A DNA stretch of 64,000 nucleotides from Marsupella aquatica (Eukaryota > Marchantiophyta). Shown one piece after another: positions 1-18,122 of the stretch. The stretch spans positions 19,964,001 to 20,028,000 of the forward strand of contig OZ316892.1 of the NCBI GenBank assembly GCA_973895155.1, in the 5' to 3' direction. Each line of letters starts with the position of its first letter. Position 1 is the first letter of the stretch. The notes under the pieces were generated by a model that saw nothing but the letters and a program-made list of their open reading frames with translations, did not search any database and had not been told where the DNA came from. The translations under genes were made by a program, and so were the position numbers.

Positions 1-1321
1 CACAAAGAGGATGCAACATATTAGCGGTTTGAAGACATAATATCTAACCTCTGGAGAGCGTATCAGACTTACACCCGATGACTCTACTAATTATTGCGTT
101 CGCTCTAGCATTTTGGTCGTGGACACCAAGTACTCTGGATGGGCAGAACTATGACATCTATTGAAGAAAAACATCATTGTTTTGCAGCACGTGAGTAGAA
201 TGCTCCAAGCAGCTGCCTAACGTTTAATTCTTTCCACGAAGCGCTACCAAACTCTTACGGAAAAGCCACAGCTAACCTAGGTGTAACAATAATTTCCACT
301 CAAGTGCTACCTTCGTCGATCCTTGTATAATTGCAACCCTTAAGCAAAATTAGCACACTAGTCCACATTTTGGGGTTGACCTTGGTATATTCATATTGCA
401 TTTACGATAATCATATTGAAAAGACACTTTACACCAATCGCATAATCGTTTCAAAGATCAGCGCAAAGGATTTGTTAAAGAGACAGAAGAACTAATTAGA
501 AACAACACATGCTAGGGTCACGCGCGGCAGGATAGGTATGTCGTGGAAATTGGAGACAACCCGCTGAGAAAGATGGCAGATGTCCACCTCGCAGGAAGGT
601 TGTACTATGAAACCATCAGATTACTATTGGGCAACAACTTATTGGGCACTGCCAGAGAACCTGTGCAGCAATAACAAAGCCATATACGCAGAACTCAAAC
701 GAGAAGGATCTCCGGAAGCCCGCAGTTCAATCTCGGTCATTAGGTCTGCCATGCTCTGCCCTTACAAGAGCTACCCTGAGTAACTTACATAACCCATGAT
801 GTGCCGGCTACACTATGTATTCAAGTGTCCACTAGTTCTCAGACTCTATGGATTCTTGAATTTCTTCCGGCTCACCAACCTTTCACAAAATTCCGACAGA
901 TGTCGATAGCCACGAAAGTAGGGGTTTAAAGACGAAGTACAAAACTCGAGAAGCACAGAACTGTTGTCCAGGACGATCTAAACCATTTCGGTTTGGTGTA
1001 AAACATGTCATGGAATTTGGAGACAACCGACTGTGACCGGCAATTGCTAGCAGAAAGGTTGTACTATGACACCATGTACTTTCTGTAGGGGAGCATAACA
1101 TGGGGAACTGACAGAGAACCTGTGCAGCAATTTCAGAGCCATTCTATCCGAACTCACACGAAGTGATCTGTGGCAAAAAGCCACAGGTCAAACTCAGTAG
1201 TAAGCTACGGTAAGGCTCTGCCCTCACAAGAGCTACCCATTACGAGTCTCATCATTGGTTTCACAGAACTATGGTAAAGGCTAGAGCTACTACGTGCTCA
1301 CAACGTAAAACTTCTCCTTAC
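1..1321. other. Left edge: probable intron of the ISWI gene, no exon recognised
   Basis: The last ISWI exon I can place ends at 1322 with a good donor (GTAAGG on the minus strand) in phase 1, so coding must resume further left. No SLIDE-domain coding was recognised on the minus strand between 1 and 1321. The stretch therefore reads as part of an intron longer than 1.3 kb, or as an intron plus sequence past a broken gene end. It holds a diverged direct duplication (537-781 and 1005-1241), annotated separately. Confidence 0.5.
537..1241. repeat. Diverged direct duplication of about 240 bp
   Basis: Copy 1 is about 537-781 and copy 2 about 1005-1241. They share blocks in the same order: a GGAGACAACC block, AGGTTGTACTATGA, AGAGAACCTGTGCAGCAAT, GCTCTGCCCT and CAAGAGCTACCC. 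The blocks between them have drifted with small indels. Neither copy carries a shared long reading frame, so this looks like non-coding duplication inside the terminal ISWI intron, or two relics of one transposon. Confidence 0.75.
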
Positions 1322-9244
<7,923 letters not shown>

Positions 9245-9468
9245 CCCTCCCTCCCTCCCACAAATATTACCGAAACCTCACCAAAATCCTCCACATCCAG
9301 CCAAAAACAATTCCAAACTCCGTGCCAAAATACTACGTCGTCCCCCAGACTCCGAAAAATCATCCACAACTTCAAAATGCCATTGCTCCAATCGACCTTT
9401 CGTGGTCGAGAAACCACGAGCCACAAGTCTAGGGTTTATGGAATCCTCTCGCGGAGTGGCTGCACACA

Positions 9469-9642
9469 ATGCCGATGAAAAGAGGGGCGCTGGACCAGAA
9501 CAGAATGTCGACCAAAGTACGAAAGAGTTCGAGTCCCCTCTCCCGAATCCTTGGACGAATTGCAGCACTCTCCGAAAGCACCGCGTCCCCTGCTGGCGGC
9601 GGATGCGGGCATCGGGACCAGACGTACTATGGAAGCTTTTGA
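9469..9642 (+). CDS. Possible short divergent ORF, 57 codons, targeting-peptide-like
   Basis: The ATG lies 225 bp from the ISWI start codon on the opposite strand, which would suit a shared divergent promoter. The predicted peptide is rich in Arg, Ser and Ala and lacks acidic residues in its middle part (SSPLSRILGRIAALSES), as plant mitochondrial presequences do. A Gly-rich stretch and QTYYGSF then precede a stop. Candidate donors (GTACTA at 9623, GTGTGT near 9671) would be needed to extend it. No downstream exon was recognised before the repeat block at 9.7 kb. It could be a first exon, a gene cut off by repeats, or chance. Confidence 0.2.
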   Translation: MPMKRGALDQNRMSTKVRKSSSPLSRILGRIAALSESTASPAGGGCGHRDQTYYGSF

Positions 9643-9699
9643 ACGTATCCGGAGAACGTTATGGAAAAGGTGTGTGTGCGTGGGGGCTGTTTCCTTTCA

Positions 9700-10240
9700 G
9701 ACTGAACCGCGTATAAGTGCAGTGTGCGGATAAGTGCATTATGTGGATTCCGTGCATGCATTAGGTCTTCCCCCAAAAATTACAACAACAACAAAATATT
9801 GTAAATGCACCCAAATGCAAGTTGCATAAGTGCAGGTAGACACTCACTGAACAGCATAATATTGGCACTAAATGATAAATACATAAGTGCATTTCTATCT
9901 ACAAGAGTACACATGTTCTTATCAGTTACTGCAATGCATACATAAGAAGCATTTATTGGTAAGTGCAGCAAACAATCACATAATGTAGTTTCATGCACTT
10001 TTCCAGCTGAAATCTGAAATATGACGGCTTGGGGTATGCAAAGTCCAATGTTTGTGATCAGAAACACAACAAGAAATGCATAAGTGATTTTCCATGCACT
10101 TGTTAGATAGTGTTGACTTTACACATATGGATAACTGCATAATAGATGTCCCCCTGCACTTATAACATAGTGAATTCCTTGGATAAGTGGTGTGGTGTCT
10201 TCTTGGGAGCTTGCACTTAGACACAGTTCACTGTAGAGGT
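9700..10240. repeat. Cluster of the heptamer AAGTGCA / TGCACTT
   Basis: Nine exact copies of AAGTGCA or its complement occur in about 500 bp (near 9715, 9733, 9830, 9885, 9963, 9992, 10096, 10156 and 10212). They are usually extended to ATAAGTGCA or GCACTTA. Spacing is irregular (20-100 bp), so this is a motif cluster rather than a tandem array. The same extended motif recurs in the leader of the copia element at 30.24-30.65 kb. Confidence 0.7.
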
Positions 10241-10610
10241 GTCTCTCCAGGGCACAGGCATTCCCTTTTCTTAGTAGGGTTGAGAAGGTAGGTTTAGGAC
10301 CTCTAGTTGAATCCCTTTGCTTGACCCTCTTGGAAAAGTTGTGGTTGTTTTCTTTTAGAGAATTGAGGTGTCTCTCCAAGGCTCACCCATACACTATTCT
10401 TAGTAGGGTTGAGACAGGAGGTTTTAGGGCTTCTAGTCAAATCCCTTTGCTTGACCCTCTTGGAAACAGTGGGGGGTGTTTTCTTTTAGAGAATTGAGGT
10501 GTCTCTCAAAGGCTCAGGCATTCACTATTCTCACTGGGGGATAGACCTTGGGTTTTAGGGCCCTTGATCAGATCCCTCAGTCTGCTTGACTCTCCTATGG
10601 AGTTCAGACT
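10236..10610 (+). repeat. Tandem repeat, about 130-bp unit, three copies
   Basis: Units begin at 10236, 10365 and 10496, each with GAGGTGTCTCTC. They share TTCTTAGTAGGGTTGAGA, TCAAATCCCTTTGCTTGACC-like and CTCTTGGAAA blocks. Copies 1 and 2 are closest and copy 3 is diverged. It abuts the AAGTGCA cluster. No long coding frame runs through it. Confidence 0.85.
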
Positions 10611-13137
10611 GGAATTGTACCCAGGACTGTACTTTTGCCAATAGTAGGTTTTTCCTTTTTGTTCCTTGCTTTTGTCGGGCAGGGCTTAGGCTATGCCTCT
10701 TTGGACTTTATGGCTCTTTTGTTTCTTCCCCTTAATTGGGTCTTTTGTTTGTGAGATCCCGTCTCCCGGTTGGGAGCCTTTTGTTTTCTGGTGGTTTGAT
10801 ATATAATAGAGCATAGAAATATGTTATGAGGGGTCACTTAATTTTTATTTTTATTTTGCCAAGGTGGCGAACATTTACTTACAGAGAATATGCTAGAATT
10901 CTCCTTATCTAATTTTCCTATATTTGTTTGTGACTCTCATCCTCCTAGATTTAAGGATAACCCACTAGTGGGTCTATGGCTAGGTGAGATCCAGAATTCA
11001 TTTTTCTCTTTATTGTAATGTCATTGTTTTCATTGTGTTTACTACAAAAATTCTTTGCTGCCCCTCATGAGAACTGCAATTGCCATAGCCCTGCTTTATC
11101 AACATTGGGAGGGGTAGCAATTGAATTGGGAACACTAGTAGTCTTATGATTCTTTGGTGCAAGCATGGCACAGGGAAGAAGAGTATTTCTGGGTTTGGGA
11201 TACCCGTGATGGACAGAAAAATGTTCTCATTTCCAATGATGAGAGGCACAGGTCACAATATGTGATTCTGAACAGAGGCCTGTTGTCTTGATTGGAGAAG
11301 TGGGAGCTGTCTACTGTAGCTTGAGAGGCAACTCGCTTGAGGAAGTTAGACTTGAAACTGCTCAAAATCAACCTGGCTAGTTTTTGCAGCGTTTGACTTA
11401 GGTGTGCTACCAAGACGCTTGGTGCATGATAAATGGAAATGTGGTTGCCATATCGGATTTGAGGGTCTTGACTGCATGAAATTTCACTTAAAAATGCTTA
11501 GCCATGAATACACTTAGGGAAAAGGTTAAAACTCAAAAACACTCAATCAGTCATTGAGGCGGTTTAGGGTTTCTGCTGGGTGGTGTCTGTTTAGGGTTTA
11601 GGGTTTTTGTCCCCCAGTTGTGTGTTTTGGGGGTGTTTTGGCCCCTCCTTTGAAAAAAAGGGGGGGAAAAGAAGAAGAAAAAAAAGTCATTGAGGTGGTC
11701 CACTGCGTGTGCCCAGACACCCCACTCACTGCTCAGCAGTTTGCCCATGAAGCAGTTTTAAAGTCTCGAGGCAAACCCTATACACAACAACATATGCTCA
11801 CCTGCAATTGTAGAACAAGTGTACCATTGTAGCCCCTTTACACCAACAAGAAGTGTAAACCTGAAACCCCTCAATGTCCTTTTGTCTATCCCATTTTAGG
11901 TTTTGTTTTAACAGAGACTCATTATCAGTTTTGTCTGTATTAGGGTCACAATATAGAGGCTTCACTCTAGACCTGGGCCCTTAAGAATATACTTTAGTTT
12001 GCATTTTTTTTGTAATAAGATAAATGAGCCATGAGGCTCTTGAGCATCAGGGTTTGTGAAAGGCCCGACCAGCTTCCCCACCCATCTACACTCACCACAA
12101 GCAATAAACCTTGGCTGGAATGGTCACTTTCATCAATTGGTCTTAGCTGGCTGTATCTGCTAGCTTATAGAGCACAGGACTACTCGTCTCAAGAGTAAAA
12201 AATGCTAGACCATGAGGTTAGGGTTCAAAAAGTGGGAGTAAAAAATGCTAGCTTTTTCTAATTTATGGCATGCAAAATTATCATCCACAGGTTAGGGAAC
12301 AAAGGCAAATTCCAGTGTCTTGATTGAGTCGAGATCCGTAAACAGTAGAGATTGCTCCTTCTTTGATTTACTTTATGGTGCTTTAGGGTGCTGCAGCGCA
12401 CTGTACAATGATAGATCACATCATCAACAGCCCCTTCAATAACGCCTCTGTCATGTCAAACGGCTGTGATAGAGCTCTCGAAGTTATTGATGGTCGACAA
12501 AGGACTAGACCCAGCTCCCTCCCTCTTCTTCTCCTTCAGCTTGCTTGCACCCTGTCTATTGTACTGCCCTTCAGAGCAAGCTCGTCGACGTCAATGAAGA
12601 ACTTCAGGGCAAACGAAGAATAGCAGATTTTGACGTTGAAAGAGTCGTTGGAACAACAATACATCAGTTTCCGTCCGATGCAACTGAGTTCTGGTGACAG
12701 TGTTTTGAATTCCAAAAGTTCACGACGGTACAAGTTGAATGTGTATGAACGTGCTTTTTCCCATGAATAGAACAATAAGCTCGGTTTTCCTTAAATTCAA
12801 TTTGCAATTCAGCGATTGCTAAATCAAGTATCTCGACTACAGGATTCAATGGTCAATTCCTTGTTGAGCTCGAATCGTCTGGAGGCATACTCCGATTCGC
12901 ACAAGCTATTGAAAAACAACCTGTACATGTCATCGAGACACAGAAATACCAGTTGTTGAGCGGATAATTATGTTTACTCAGAAGCAGAAGAGAAAAGGCA
13001 CAAGGCAGGAGGCGATCTTTGTGCATGAATCAAATCATGAATCAAATTTTCCGTCAACAAGGTGTTGGCAGGGGGGCCATCACTGTGTTGGACTCATTCG
13101 CCTTCCTACACAACTGGAGCATTTCTAGCTTAATGTC
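10611..13137. other. Intergenic DNA, no gene recognised
   Basis: T-rich sequence at 10620-10800 resembles the 3' untranslated end of a non-LTR retrotransposon but has no clean A-tail. TTTAGGG telomere-type units occur at 11563-11569 and 11590-11606, too few for a real telomeric tract. The short frames present show no recognisable protein. Confidence 0.5.
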
Positions 13138-13375
13138 TGCATCGACGAGTTGCTGATGAACTAGTCTGCGTCAACGGGCTGTTGATGAGACCTGATTCCC
13201 ATACATTTTCGAATTAATTGACTCTTCATCGACGAGTTGCTGATGAAGTAGTCCGCGTCAACGGGCTGTTGATGAGACCTGATTCCCACGCATGTCTAGC
13301 ATAATTTACTCTCCATCGGCTACTTGCTCTTGTAGTCTGCATCAACGGGCTGTTGATGAGACCTGATTCCCACAT
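13138..13375 (+). repeat. Tandem repeat, about 87-bp unit, 2.7 copies, just past the TAR stop codon
   Basis: Units start near 13138, 13226 and 13312. Each contains CATCGACGAGTTGCTGATGA (degenerate in unit 3), GTCAACGGGCTGTTGATGAG (unit 3 has ATCAACGGG) and GACCTGATTCCCA. The two inner blocks also resemble each other, so each unit may itself be a duplicated half-unit. The array begins about 60 bp beyond the TAR stop codon, so it probably lies in the 3' UTR or immediate downstream region of that gene. Confidence 0.85.
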
Positions 13376-13436
13376 TCTGCGTCTTCCTGGTTTACTTGTT
13401 ATCGTTGGCGCGATGTCTCAAGAAGTGGAGGACACT

Positions 13437-15582
13437 CTAGCCAGCAACTAGAACAGACAGGTATTTCTCAAGTTGTTGATAGTCAGAATCTCGCTTGAGC
13501 AAAGAAAATCGGACATGGCGATTGGTGACTCCGTAGTTGACTCCTGGGTATGTTCTTATTCCCGAATTGAGAAACAGGTTGTAACAGTCTTCCTCCTCAT
13601 CTCTGTTGCAGTAAACCCAAGCGTACGCTGCATAATACATATTGTTATTCAGATTGCACATAGGCCTGCTGCGAGAACATAAATGTGCATACCATTGAAC
13701 AAGAAACTATCCGAAACACAAAAGGCAAAAAGGCCACAGGTAAATAAGAAAGACCAGGCAGCAAACTGCAAAAGGAATGAATACAAACGCACCCTTCTCA
13801 AAAAGGGCACCAGCAACGGCGCTCAAAATCAAATCTGGTGATTGAAAAGGTTATGTTATCGAAGCATCGCCCCTCTGTCAAGCTGTTTGTTTTGCAGATT
13901 GGAATTGTTAGTTCATACCTGGCGAAGCAGGAAGTGTCTGGCCGAAGAAGGCGCAGTACTCCGATTCAAGTTTCAGTATAGAGAAACGAGAAGAACGGGC
14001 CAAGATCCCTTGAATCCATTCATAACGAGCTGACAACACCGCTCGACCATAATGGAAGACGCGCCCTTCTGCTGCATACCGCGCTGCTGAAAGACCCATG
14101 GGCACCGGGCCATTGTCTCTGCTGTACACTGCATTGACTCCCCTCAGGATCTGATAAGCTCTGGTTTGAGAATCATGAGAAATTGTCAGAGAATTGATAG
14201 TCAGCACGGTCCTCACTAGCATGGCCATTTCTGGATCTCTGAAGAACGCCCACCTGTAACCAACCACCAAAAGAATTATTGTCAGCGAGTTATATGAATG
14301 CAAGATTAAACTCAGGATTAAACCCCCAAGACGAGACTGAGTTGAGTACCCACCCTAGACGAGTGCCGGCATGGCCGCCGACTTTGGAGAAAGTGAAGAC
14401 CATGATGTCCTCATCAAAAGCGTGGTCCATAGATGACATGGAAGGCCAATTGTAAGCAAAATCGAAAACCGGGTGACTCCCATTGAGAACAGGTTTTCGA
14501 GGCAAGAAGGTGGGATTGTTTGGCGTCGTCACATATTCCAAGACATTCTTGCCAACGGTGGAGCCAAAGGTTGTCGCCTCTCCTCCCCATGCATAAAGGT
14601 TGTTGCCGAACATCTCAGCCTGCCTCTTGTACAGCTGCACCCCACCCCAATCAGACAATCAATCAATCCATTAATCCATTAATCCATCACTGCTTCACAT
14701 ATACAAAGATCAATGATTGCAATAGATTGCAATCACATTTTCCGTGCAGCCTTCGCTTCATACCTCATAAAACGGAGTGAGGCCGACCAGGCTAGTTTTC
14801 CCGGAATAGGTAAGAGAATGCGCTTGAGCGATGGCCATGAGCATTTGTGAAGATCCGGCTGAGATCACAAAGCTCTTGTCTTTCGTGACGGCATTTCCGA
14901 CCAGCTCATGTAACGCTCGGATTTCTGATTCCAGCGCTGAGGTGGTTCCGCTGACGGTATTGGTCCCCTCCCAATAACTTATCCGGTACCATGGTGGAGT
15001 CACTAGAGTCCCAATGTCCGCATTCTGCTTCCAAAAGACCTCGTACATCACAGGATCTCCACTGCATCACTCAACAAAAAGTACTCGATACATGAAATCT
15101 GTCAAATTGAGACGGTTCATTTATCAACTGCTAGGAGTGAGATTGATAGATTGACTTTCAAAGTACCTGTCCAAGGCCGCGACACAGTCAGGGAGATATT
15201 CTGCACAAGTCGGGCCTGTGAAGCAGTCATGGCATTCGCAGACGACCTCGTTAGCGCTAGTTGGCAGGGTGTCCATGAAGACGGTGCCATGACCCGAGCA
15301 TTCATAAGTCGCGAGATGTTCTGCAATCTCAGCCGCGCCATGAGCCCAATCTTCTCTCTTTCTGTCCTGCTGCGGCCCCACTAGCTTCGATTGTTCGTGA
15401 GAGACGGAACTAAAATACCACCATGTGTAGAAGTTCGACAGCAGAACCAAGAACAGGAGCCATCTCGTTACCCGCTCGCGAGTCGAGAGTAGATGTGCGG
15501 CTCCTCCAATTCCGGCTGCTTCTCCCAAAAGGGGCCGATGGCTCTCTTCGTCCACCACCTTCTCGTCGCCAGTAGCACCCAT
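13437..15582 (-). CDS. Tryptophan aminotransferase-related / alliinase-family PLP enzyme, membrane-anchored
   Basis: Member of the TAA/TAR-alliinase branch of fold-type I PLP enzymes. Relatives convert tryptophan to indole-3-pyruvate in auxin synthesis or act as C-S lyases; the substrate cannot be told from sequence. Exons on the minus strand: 15582-15167, 15061-14764, 14634-14354, 14253-13919, 13627-13437, giving 506 residues with GT-AG borders and frame kept. A cytosolic tail precedes one membrane helix (about residues 41-58, WLLFLVLLSNFYTWWYFS). A Cys-rich EGF-like module has Cys at 95, 115, 117, 120, 126 and 133. The catalytic domain starts at SGDPVMYEVFW and contains the PLP lysine K322 in FSKVGGHAGTRLGW. 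The C-terminal motif SPAYAWVYC and VRFSLLKRDSDYQQLEKYL match the family. The start was set at the ATG at 15582, since the upstream in-frame codon is GTG. The layout (anchor, EGF, alliinase C) suggests an endomembrane or secretory location. Confidence 0.92.
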
Positions 15583-17519
15583 CTCGAATTCGATCACTCA
15601 ACCCACTAAAATGAATCCGTTCTGTTCATCATGGCCGGCACCAAGTAAACAACCCACCACGTAAGGATTGATTCATACGGGTAGTGTTTTGAACCACGAC
15701 AATAATATGATAGTCTTCTACAAAATCTGTTTAAAAGCGACCCCAACAATTGCAATGACTTGAAAGAGAGCTACGGTCTGTGTCATCTCTTGGTCTGAAT
15801 CTTGATCTAGATATCTCGAGTAAGAGCGCCATGTAACTCGATCTGGAGAAGATATCTGGTCTAGGCAGATCATCGCCGACGAGATCACGCTCGATTTGTT
15901 CAAGAGTCCGACCTATTAAGTGCTCAACCGAGATATTTGAGCCCTGAAATCAACAAACATTCGTTTTGCGGCTTAAATTCGGCCGCGCTCTTAAACAATG
16001 TTGATATAGGGCGGAAAGGATGGCACGCATCAAGTGTCACCTGAGATATGTGAGCCCTGAAATCAACAAACATTGGCTTTTGGGCTTCAAATTCGGCCGC
16101 GTTTGAACAATGTTAATCGAGGGCCGAGAGGATGGCACGCGCAACACGATGTCAGAACGGGGAGACTCAACAGAAGATATGCAAGCGGCTGCCATTACTG
16201 ATGAAAACGGGCAGATCAGTGAATGTCGACAGATGCTATCGACCCAGCCGTCTGCTTAAATTCACTTTGGTAATTATATCAATCTTTATGTTCCCTAGCG
16301 GACTACAAACTGTTCGGGCCGCGAAATCTTCTCCTTTGGCTTGGGATGAGAAGCTCTACAATATCGCCCCGTACGCCATCGCATGTATGTCTATATGATT
16401 CAGCCCTTTCATAGCAGGACTGGTCAATCAGCGCACTACCCCCATACAAACGGTGGGTCACTCATGCGGTGTATTTCTCCATCATTCAGCTCAACTCACG
16501 TCGCCTGGCCTGCGGGCCCTTCAGAGCATGATCCCTATCCTAGCTTGTACCCTCCTCAAAAAGGTTGGTTTAGCACAACGCTATCGATCAGTTAATCGAT
16601 CCTCACAGGGTCCCAACGGTGTCTGTCCTTCAAGAAAATCTGCATGCAGCACTGGTCAAAGAGTGCCAACATAGTGTTCAGTTGACTTGCCTTTCAACAA
16701 TTTTTCCTCTCCGAACCCGACTGTGAGGGGCGCGTGCAGACGTCGAGCGCATTGGAAATTCAATGACCTGCTGCAGTAGTAGAACGGCGCTTTGAGAAAA
16801 TTTTGTCTTCGATCTCGTAAAGTGTTGGCCGACTGTCATATCGCCACCATTGCTTTGACAGTATACCTACCACATATCAATCCGTTGCAGAACATAAATC
16901 AGCTAAGTAACTATGACAAATTTCGAAAACATTCTTCAAGAAGATGCCTGCACCCGAATATTGTGCACATTGATGGTAGGGAAACATTTTCCAAGAATCC
17001 ATTGCATCTCGACCCGATCAACCATCCGCAAGTCTGAAGAACGAAGAAATATCGGAATCGAGTTGTGGAATCAATCCCTACTCACCGTGGACACTTTCCG
17101 GACCTCAACCGATCCCGTGTCCGAATGGCGATCCTGAACTTGAAGCTATCAACCATAGCACGAGGCCCGACGGCAGCAGCATCCACTGCACAAGCAGAAG
17201 GCTCTTGTGAGTTGCGTGCAGGCGCTATCCGATACATGACTACCTGCTGAAGTTTGGCCGACAATCTCTTGTAGTCTTGTTGCTTCTTTGTGGGTCCGTG
17301 TTGATTTTCAATCCGATGTGCGTATTGGCTTGCAGCTTCGCCCGGGCCTTCGCAGTCACAGATGCGAACACTTTTCTGGTCACTACTGTATATCTCCCTG
17401 TTTCCACGGGGTTGTGGTTATAATTATAATAATGTCCAAAAAGTGGTGCTTTAGCCAAGTTTTGAGGTCTATTATTGTCTCCTAGACCAATAGCTTTTCT
17501 TTTCCATAAAAGATGTTGA
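15583..17519. other. Upstream region of the TAR gene and intergenic DNA
   Basis: No protein-coding exon recognised. A tandem duplication at 15926-16146 is annotated separately. The rest is low-copy-looking sequence with only short frames. Confidence 0.5.
15926..16146 (+). repeat. Imperfect tandem duplication, about 112-bp unit, two copies
   Basis: Copy 1 is about 15926-16037 and copy 2 about 16038-16146. Shared blocks in order are GAGATAT-TGAGCCCTGAAA, ATCAACAAACATT, AAATTCGGCCGCG, AACAATGTT and GGATGGCACGC. It lies about 350 bp upstream of the TAR start codon, so it may sit in that gene's promoter. Confidence 0.85.
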
Positions 17520-17935
17520 AGTTAAAAATTAAAAAATTGGGTTGCACAAACTATGTTGAGATGATGAAAAGAAATCAAGGTGAACAAAATATCTGGAAGA
17601 GAGAAAAGATGACAATGTGAGAAAAAAACTTTAAGATAAAGAAAAGAAGTCAAGGAGAGAGAAAATGTTAAAAATAAAATTAAAATGTCATGGTGAAAAA
17701 AAAATATCAAGGTGAAAAAAAATGGGAAAGAAAAAATGTAATAGGTAAAATTATAATGTTGGGGGTGAAAATAAAATATCTTGGTAAGATAAAGATGTCA
17801 ATATGAGAAAAAGATGATGAAATGAGAAAAAATTGGCAAGACAGGAAATGTTGAAAAAAGATAAATATGTGAAGATTATAAAAATATGTCAAAGTAAAAA
17901 AACATGTCAAGGCCAGACAAGAAATTATAAGCTTT
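17520..17935 (-). repeat. AT-rich degenerate minisatellite, reverse orientation
   Basis: A run of short degenerate units built on AAGATGTCAA-GTGAGAAAAA and variants such as AAATATCAAGGTGAAAAAA. Read on the minus strand it resembles the degenerate part of the 31.7-32.3 kb array (GACATCTTTTACTTGA-type units). It is probably an old copy of the same family in inverse orientation. Confidence 0.5.
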
Positions 17936-17954
17936 ACAATGTAATTATCAAGAC

Positions 17955-18122
17955 ATGTTATGTGTGATCCCGACCATATATTTTTGTGATCGTGTTCTAT
18001 AATTCATCCATTGCACAAAGGAATTTGAGATTGGAGATATGTTATGTGTGATCCCGACCATATATTTTTGTGATCGTGTTCTATAATTCATCCATTGCAC
18101 AAAGGAATTTGAGATTGGAGAT
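17955..18122 (+). repeat. Perfect 84-bp tandem duplication
   Basis: 17955-18038 and 18039-18122 read identically, each starting ATGTTATGTGTGATCCCGAC and ending GAGATTGGAGAT. The absence of differences points to a recent duplication. Confidence 0.95.

Noticed and set aside
9520-9560. tRNA T-arm-like GAGTTCGAGTCCCC
   Set aside because: No acceptor, D or anticodon stems can be fitted around it.
11563-11606. TTTAGGG units as an interstitial telomere
   Set aside because: Only about three units, not contiguous; such short matches are common in AT-rich plant DNA.
13138-13375. Hammerhead ribozyme, because CTGATGA recurs in the repeat units
   Set aside because: No GAAA box or matching stem II/III arrangement follows the CTGATGA in any unit.
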